The notes beneath the pieces are model-generated. The model was not told where the DNA came from. It searched no databases and worked only from the letters and a program-made list of their open reading frames with translations. The translations under genes and the position numbers were made by a program. From Streptomyces yangpuensis (GTDB lineage Bacteria > Actinomycetota > Actinomycetes > Streptomycetales > Streptomycetaceae), in contig NZ_LBMK01000012.1 in the NCBI RefSeq assembly GCF_001005295.1, positions 1 to 61,802 of the forward strand: a DNA stretch of 61,802 nucleotides, written 5' to 3'. Positions 57,091-61,802 of the stretch are shown here, piece after piece; the stretch's first letter is position 1, and each line of letters starts with the position of its first letter.

Positions 57091-58113
57091 TCAGCCGCTG
57101 CGTTCGGTGCAGCGAGCCGATCGGCTCGGTGCGGGGGTCGGCGTCGGCGTGGCGGACGGGCTCGGCGTCGCCGACTCCGCCGGTGCCGGGGAGGTGTCCG
57201 GCATCGGCGTCGCGTCCGGCGTTGGGCTGGTGGACGGTGTCGGGAATCCGCGGAGCAGTGAGTGCCCGGGGGAAAGGGTGATGAAGGCGGCTGGTTGGGC
57301 GGCGAACGCCACGGGCCGGATGTTTCCGTGGCCGTTGGACGAGCCGGCGGCGGCCTGGGTACGTCCGTCCGGGCAGTCGCCGGGTGTGCCGGTGAAGGAG
57401 TCGCTCACCAGGATCGTGGCCACCGCCACGACGGCGACCGCCAGCACCGCGGCCGCTGGGCGTAACCGGGTCACTGTGCCCAGGCGCGGGGGCAAGCCGG
57501 CGCGTCCGGCCCCGCTTCCGGAAGGTTGGGGTTCGGCGCTGTCCGGCGTCGTGGCGGTCGTCGTCTCGCGGGACCGGTTGAGGAGCTCGTCGGCGTCGCG
57601 GCGGGCCCGCGCGCGGATGTCCTCGGCGTCGGTGTGCGCGCTCGTACGGATTCGTTCGGCTTCCGCGTGCGCGGCCGTGCGCAGGGCTTCGGCCTCACGG
57701 ACGGCGTCGTCGTGGACCTGGCGGATGGTGGCCCGGACCCGTTTGTTGGCGGCCTGGGCCCGGCGCTGGAGCAGCTTGGCGTCCTGCCAGTGCCCGCGCC
57801 ACTCCGCCACGAGCGCGGCATCGGCCCGGAACTTCGCGGCGGCCGGCCTGTCCAGGCCGCTGGGGGTGGTGACGACCCGCAGATATTCCAGGAGCGTCTC
57901 GAGGGAGGGCAGGCGCTTGCCGGAGAGCATCTCGTTCAGGCCGGTCGTGGTAAGGCGCGGCCGCACCGAGGCGCCGGCGACCGTGCTGTACGAGGGTGAG
58001 CCGCCGGAGATGTGGAGCAGGTTCAGCTTCTCGGCGAAGACGTCCAGCGCGGCCTCGTAGGCGTCGATCGCCTCACAGTCCTGCGGCTCGACCCCGGATT
58101 CCTCTACTGCCAT
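57091..58113 (-). CDS. XRE-like HTH protein with coiled coil and membrane anchor
   Basis: This 340-residue protein begins with an actinobacterial XRE-type HTH (FAEKLNLLHISGGSPSYSTV, then LNEMLSGKRLPSLETLLEYL). A coiled coil with repeating Ala-Glu-Arg units (AHAEAERIRTSAHTDAEDIR) follows. One membrane helix lies near 235-255 (AAAVLAVAVVAVATILVSD), then an outer part ending in a Pro, Thr and Ser-rich tail. This suggests a membrane-bound DNA-binding sensor. The ATG at 58113 follows GGGGGG. Confidence 0.7.
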   Translation of the reverse strand: MAVEESGVEPQDCEAIDAYEAALDVFAEKLNLLHISGGSPSYSTVAGASVRPRLTTTGLNEMLSGKRLPSLETLLEYLRVVTTPSGLDRPAAAKFRADAALVAEWRGHWQDAKLLQRRAQAANKRVRATIRQVHDDAVREAEALRTAAHAEAERIRTSAHTDAEDIRARARRDADELLNRSRETTTATTPDSAEPQPSGSGAGRAGLPPRLGTVTRLRPAAAVLAVAVVAVATILVSDSFTGTPGDCPDGRTQAAAGSSNGHGNIRPVAFAAQPAAFITLSPGHSLLRGFPTPSTSPTPDATPMPDTSPAPAESATPSPSATPTPTPAPSRSARCTERSG

Positions 58114-58315
58114 CAAACCCCCCTGCTTGTGCGGAAAAGCCACGCTAGAGGGCGGTGAGGCCGTACGTATGCGGATTCGGACGAACGCTTCCGGACGCTT
58201 CGCCCCGTCCGGAACCGGCCCGCTCCCCGGCGGCCGAAGCGGAAGGTCATCCGGGTCCGAGCGGGCCCGTACGGATCACTGGGAACTAGGGTCCGCAGGC
58301 CGCTCTCCTGGAGTC

Positions 58316-58540
58316 ATGACCAACACCCGCACCACCCCCCAGACACCCGACCCCGATCCTGCCCAGCCCCCGGCCACCCGCGAGCCGGACCCCGGTGCGC
58401 GCCGTGTTCCCGACGCCGTCGTCCTGGTCACGCTCCTCGCCTCCTGCGCCGGCATCTACCTCGCCGTCGGTGAAGCCGGCTTCGCCGGCGTCATCAGCGC
58501 CGTCGCCGCCCTCTACGGCACCTGGCGCGCACGCAGATGA
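58316..58540 (+). CDS. Small membrane protein (full copy of the remnant at 61.7 kb)
   Basis: This 74-residue protein has a Pro-rich N-terminus and two hydrophobic stretches (AVVLVTLLASCAGIYLAVG and GVISAVAALYGTW). The part around CAGIYLAVGE is repeated, altered, at 61690-61725 (CAGIYTATGE). The ATG at 58316 follows CTGGAG. It converges with the gene at 58573. Confidence 0.55.
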   Translation: MTNTRTTPQTPDPDPAQPPATREPDPGARRVPDAVVLVTLLASCAGIYLAVGEAGFAGVISAVAALYGTWRARR

Positions 58541-58572
58541 ACCCGGCGGACAGCCCCGGCGCAGGCCGTGGG

Positions 58573-58932
58573 TCAGAAGGTGACGACAACGCGCTGGCCG
58601 ACCGCGACCGCCGCACGCCGGCACCCCGCCCGGACCGCGGCCAGCTCCGCCCGCACGTCCGTCCCCCGCCGCTCGTCGGCGGCCGCGGCGGCCCTGTCGG
58701 CCGCCGCGTGGAGTTCGGCCCGTGCGGTCGCACCGTCACCGGGCAGCACCGTGAGCTCGGCCGCGTCCGCGACCGTCGCCACCAGCCGCGCCAGCTCCGC
58801 CGGCCCGGATACGGTCCGGTGCATGTGAACGCCGAGCAGCCCGGGCGCCCACCCTGCGAGGGCGCCCCGGATCTGCTCGCACAGCCCGTCGATCCCCGCG
58901 TGCGGGCCGTCGGGCGCGATACCGGCGCTCAT
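58573..58932 (-). CDS. Small helical protein (full copy of the remnant at the junction)
   Basis: This protein of about 119 residues has a central part, SGPAELARLVATVADAAELT, that is nearly repeated in the fragment crossing the window junction (SGPAELARLVATVAEAAEVT). The C-terminus is Ala- and Arg-rich. The start is uncertain: the ATG at 58932 has its GGAGAG too close, and a longer frame exists. Function is unknown. Confidence 0.5.
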   Translation of the reverse strand: MSAGIAPDGPHAGIDGLCEQIRGALAGWAPGLLGVHMHRTVSGPAELARLVATVADAAELTVLPGDGATARAELHAAADRAAAAADERRGTDVRAELAAVRAGCRRAAVAVGQRVVVTF

Positions 58933-59053
58933 CTCTCCATGGTCACCACCACCACCGACAACGTCCCTTGCGTCGGCGGAGCCGCCTTGCCTGGGCGAGC
59001 GCGCGAGCAGGGCCATCACCCGCTGGTTGTGGCTCCGCTCGTGTGCTGCAGTT

Positions 59054-59746
59054 CTACGGGGCGGGGGTGAATTCCACGTCGGTGCCGCCGCAGCCGGCCG
59101 CGATGTCCTGCAGCCGGTCCCGCTCCATCTCATCGACCGCGAGACCCCAGCGGAGTTTCGTCGCGGTCCACTCGACGCCGTACCGGCACAGCGCGTCCGG
59201 CGCCGGCGGCAGCCACTCCGCCGGGTCCTGGTCCGCCTTGCTCCGGTTCGAGCGGGCCGTCACCGCGACCAGCGATGCTTGCTGGCCCTGGTCGTTTGCG
59301 TAGGCCTCCCGTCTCGCGGGGGTCCACGCCGACGCCCCGGAGTCCCAGGCCTCGGCGAGCGGCACCATGTGGTCGATGTCCAGCGCGCCGGCCGGTGTGA
59401 CCTCCCGCTCGTCGTAGTACGACCACCACACCCCGCCGGTCAGGGTGCAGCCCGGGCCGATCTCCGGGTACACGATCGCCTCGGCCAGCAGGACCTCGGC
59501 TCGGGTGTTGCAACCGTCGGCCGGGACGTCGCCGGCGTTCCAGTGCCGGAAGGAGGTTCGCTGGTAGCCGGTCCGGTCCTCCACTGCGATCGGGAGCGCG
59601 GAGACCGCGACCCCGATCGGCAGGACCTGCGGCACAGCCGCGGCCGGAGCGGCGGGGTGTCCGCTCGCCTGGGCGGCTACGGGCAGGGAAAGGGTCACGG
59701 CGAGGGCGGCGGCGGCCGCGACAGCGGACCGCTTCATGATCATCAT
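59054..59746 (-). CDS. Secreted HNH-type nuclease (DUF1524-like)
   Basis: This 230-residue protein begins with a signal peptide (MKRSAVAAAAALAVTLSLPV, cleavage near AQASG). Its catalytic part is DIDHMVPLAEAWDSGASAW, then RREAYANDQ, and SNRSKADQDPAEWLPP, the DH..N..N order of the DUF1524/GmrSD-type HNH family found in many secreted actinobacterial proteins. Two Cys pairs (DGCNTR..GPGCTL, ALCRYG..AAGCGG) fit an extracellular fold. It probably degrades nucleic acid outside the cell. Three close in-frame ATGs leave the start open by up to three residues. Confidence 0.82.
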   Translation of the reverse strand: MMIMKRSAVAAAAALAVTLSLPVAAQASGHPAAPAAAVPQVLPIGVAVSALPIAVEDRTGYQRTSFRHWNAGDVPADGCNTRAEVLLAEAIVYPEIGPGCTLTGGVWWSYYDEREVTPAGALDIDHMVPLAEAWDSGASAWTPARREAYANDQGQQASLVAVTARSNRSKADQDPAEWLPPAPDALCRYGVEWTATKLRWGLAVDEMERDRLQDIAAGCGGTDVEFTPAP

Positions 59747-60580
59747 GAGCCGGTTCTACCGGCCCCAGCCGCCTGAGCGACAGGCGGGGCGGACCCGGTT
59801 CACCCTCCCGCAGGCAGCGGTTCACCGGCGAAACGCCACTGCACACCCGGTCCCGGTGGCTCTGCAGCAGTGCGGGCCGTCGCCCGGTGGGGCAACTGCC
59901 CGTGCCCGCGTGCCGGTCAGTCTCAGCGGCGGTGGCCGTACGGTCTGGCTACGGGTTGGTCATCTCACCCACGGATCCCCGGTGCGGGGATCCGTGGGTG
60001 GGGGTCAGCGGCGGCGGCCCCAGGACTCTGGAGCAGATCGGCGCCTGGGCGGCGCCTCTCGCGTTCGAAGCGGCTCTGCATATGGCGAAAGCCGACGTCC
60101 GTGGACATCGGCTTCGCACAGGCCGTGCGCCAACACGGAACCTGCTAATCCCCTGGTCAGCTGCGGTTGGAGCCAGTAGCAATCAGGGCGCCACAACCGG
60201 CCGAGTTCGCCTCGCACCGATTGCTCTACGGGATGGAGTGTTACCGATATTGATGCCTAGTCACAACCATTGAAGGTCGGGCGCCGACTCATCCGGTGGG
60301 ATGCAAGCGCGAGCCAATCTCCTTTCGTGGTCACCACACCGAACTGATGGCCCAGGCCAGTCGGATAAGACGGCTCCTCCGAAGAAGGAGTCCGCCTGGG
60401 ACAACTTGCGAGCCAACACGAACGGGTGCACGCGAACCTCTGGATCACCTGGAATGCTCAGAAGTGGACTGCATGCACGGGTGGCGCCAACTACCCCGCG
60501 GTCCAAGGCAAATGGAGCCAGTAGCACCGTCCGGCGGTCCTTGGGTCGCCGGACGGGCTCAATAGCATTCAGGAGAGCCC
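59747..60580. other. Gene-free region with a terminator and a short repeat
   Basis: A perfect 16-bp stem, CACCCACGGATCCCCG and complement (59966-60000), is the main structure and may be a terminator. A 14-base direct repeat, TGGAGCCAGTAGCA, is at 60168 and 60513, with 331 bases between copies. Base composition from 60180 to 60450 is lower in GC than the surroundings, which suggests foreign or decayed DNA. No gene is supported. Confidence 0.5.
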
Positions 60581-60844
60581 ATGCCGGCCAAGCCCGCATC
60601 CGTCCCTACGTCCCCGGTCGAGCCCGCGGTGACCGAGCCCGCCCGCTTCACCGTCGCGCACGCGATCGTCTTCACCGCGTTCATCGCCTCGGCGTCCGTC
60701 CTCGTCGTGCTCGGCACGCCGGTGCAGGACATCCTCCTCCTGCTCGTTGGTGTCGCCGGGATCGCCGTCCTGGCCACGAGCAAGCCCCGCCCGGGCGCGA
60801 TGCTCCGCCGGGTTTTCAGCGCGGCCATCACCCCCGGCAAGTAG
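60581..60844 (+). CDS. Small two-pass membrane protein
   Basis: This 87-residue protein has two hydrophobic helices (AHAIVFTAFIASASVLVVLG and ILLLLVGVAGIAVLAT) and a basic C-terminus. The ATG at 60581 follows AGGAGAG. It precedes the XRE gene by 10 bases and probably shares its transcript. The role is unknown. Confidence 0.62.
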   Translation: MPAKPASVPTSPVEPAVTEPARFTVAHAIVFTAFIASASVLVVLGTPVQDILLLLVGVAGIAVLATSKPRPGAMLRRVFSAAITPGK

Positions 60845-60854
60845 GGGGTTGGCC

Positions 60855-61604
60855 ATGGGACGCCCCGAGAAGCCGGTCGACCAGACCGTGCCGGAACTCG
60901 CCCGCCTCGCGACCTTCCTCCGGGACGAGCGGGCGAAGACGAACAGGAGCTACGCCGTACTTGCCGACGTTGCCGAGGTGTCCGCCGCGACCCTCAAGCG
61001 CGCGGCGGCCGGTACGTCTCTCCCGACGTGGCACACGGTTCGTCAGTACCTGCGTGCCTGCCACGTCCAGGTGCCCCATCTCGTATTCGTCAGGCTCGCC
61101 GAGCAGCTCTTCTTCACGGACCTCTACGCGCCCGGCTTCCAAGACACCCTCGACCAGGCGATGGTCTACTGGAACCTCGCCCAGAAGGGTATGCAGAAAG
61201 TACAGAATCGCCGTCCCCGCCCGATGCCTACGTGCAGGTACGTGTACGACGAAGCCGACCTGAGCGCACGACTGCGCGAGCTGCACGCATGGGCTTGGTC
61301 CCCCTCGGCGCACGTGATGGAGGAGCGCGCCGGCGACTTCGGCGTGCTGCCCCACAGCACCGCGCACCGAATCATCAAGGGGCAGACCCTCCCCCGCCGC
61401 ATCGACCAGCTGCACGGGTTCCTCCGAGCATGCGGGCTTCCCGAGTCGAAGTGGAACGACTGGACCACGGCCTGGCGGCAGGTCGACAACATCCGATCCG
61501 TACGGGTGCTGGAGAGCAAGATGCACCTCATCATCGACGACATGGTGGAGCGCGAAGTGCGCAGGCGAATGGGCATCAGCGAGCCGAGGGAGCTGGTCGC
61601 GTAG
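60855..61604 (+). CDS. XRE-like HTH protein
   Basis: In this 249-residue protein the N-terminal 70 residues form an HTH of the actinobacterial XRE type (LARLATFLRDERAKTNRSYA, VLADVAEVSAATLKRAA, LPTWHTVRQYLRAC). The rest is helical with a second HTH-like part (HSTAHRIIKGQTLPRRIDQL). The ATG at 60855 follows GTAGGGGG. No metabolic domain is seen; it is probably a regulator of its small operon. Confidence 0.72.
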   Translation: MGRPEKPVDQTVPELARLATFLRDERAKTNRSYAVLADVAEVSAATLKRAAAGTSLPTWHTVRQYLRACHVQVPHLVFVRLAEQLFFTDLYAPGFQDTLDQAMVYWNLAQKGMQKVQNRRPRPMPTCRYVYDEADLSARLRELHAWAWSPSAHVMEERAGDFGVLPHSTAHRIIKGQTLPRRIDQLHGFLRACGLPESKWNDWTTAWRQVDNIRSVRVLESKMHLIIDDMVEREVRRRMGISEPRELVA

Positions 61605-61676
61605 ACGCCCCGTAGCGGCAGAGGGATCCTGGACGTGATGGCGTCCGGGAGCCCCTCACTTCGTTCGCCGCGGCGT

Positions 61677-61802
61677 CGTCCCAGTGATCTGGGCGGCCAC
61701 CTGCGCCGGCATCTACACCGCCACCGGGGAGCACCGTGACCTCGGCGGCCTCCGCGACCGTCGCCACCAGCCGCGCCAGCTCGGCCGGACCGGACGCCAC
61801 CT
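61677..61802. pseudogene. Deletion-fused remnant of two convergent genes, crossing the junction
   Basis: On the plus strand 61690-61725 matches codons around CAGIYLAVGE of the small membrane gene at 58316; from about 61726 the sequence switches to match the antisense of 58740-58812, the inside of the gene at 58573 (SGPAELARLVATVAEAAEVT on the minus strand). In the intact copy these two points are about 280 bases apart, so this copy has lost the piece between. It continues across the circle to about position 84, followed by an in-frame stop at 116-118. Confidence 0.7.
61719..61802. repeat. Terminal direct repeat, copy 2 (circular overlap)
   Basis: Identical to bases 1-84. Removing one copy gives a circle of 61718 bp. 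Confidence 0.9.

Noticed and set aside
60168..60526. 14-base direct repeat TGGAGCCAGTAGCA as attachment sites of a small element
   Set aside because: The 331 bases between hold no integrase or gene, and 14 bases alone is weak evidence.

Overview
The window is a high-GC, Streptomyces-type conjugative plasmid. The first 84 bases are repeated exactly as the last 84 (61719-61802), so it reads as a closed circle of about 61.7 kb cut at an arbitrary point. The actinobacterial origin is supported by the FtsK-like DNA translocase TraB with a cluster of small overlapping spread (Spd-like) genes, GC-rich codon use, frequent GTG and TTG starts, and rare TTA codons in a few genes. No rRNA, intact tRNA or CRISPR array was seen.

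Layout. 0.1-2.5 kb: GNAT acetyltransferase, then a ParA ATPase overlapping its DNA-binding partner. 2.7-6.9 kb: a MobF (TrwC-type) relaxase-helicase on the minus strand, with hairpins and TGTC/GACA dyads upstream. 7-12.4 kb: small membrane or unknown genes, a winged-helix-like protein next to a 19-bp inverted repeat, and a candidate toxin-antitoxin pair. 12.5-14.1 kb: NUDIX hydrolase, a membrane protein and a small zinc protein. 14.2-22.4 kb: minus-strand transfer operon (TraB, Spd-like membrane proteins, many 4-bp overlaps), with a cluster of CCCCTGAC/GTCAGGGG octamers just beyond traB that is probably its clt. 22.8-24.6 kb: divergent HTH regulator plus PP2C phosphatase, with GTTAAG boxes between them and the transfer promoter. 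25.5-28.7 kb: replication module (winged-helix/zinc initiator or loader and DnaB helicase), followed by the longest gene-free tract, a candidate oriV. 29.8-36.8 kb: a CoiA-like nuclease gene whose last codons are cut by a complete Tn3-family transposon of 5713 bp (38-bp terminal repeats, GATCA target duplication, TnpA, TnpI and two passengers). 37-39.2 kb: small genes and gene debris. 39.2-48.6 kb: accessory segment holding two further tyrosine recombinases, a second ParA/ribbon-helix-helix partition pair and several unknown gene units. 48.8-53.3 kb: HTH protein, then a sigma factor and IclR-like protein in a translationally coupled string. 53.7-55.7 kb: convergent TcmP and Gp37/Gp68 three-Cys-motif genes. 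56-61.6 kb: small membrane, XRE-type and secreted HNH-nuclease genes, ending in a deletion remnant that runs across the junction.

Most unusual signal: a roughly 27-bp element with a dyad core (YRTTRG-A-CCCAAYR) occurs nine times, only in two accessory segments (12.5-14.2 and 39.2-47.1 kb). Seven copies lie at or within about 80 bp of a stop codon, always on its 3' side, and the other two lie in divergent spacers. They divide the accessory DNA into units of one to three genes, and three copies lie next to tyrosine recombinase genes. This resembles a gene-cassette arrangement, but a shared terminator or operator family is also possible. How the genes work together: two partition systems, a relaxase route and a TraB route coexist, which suggests a plasmid built by fusion or successive capture of modules.
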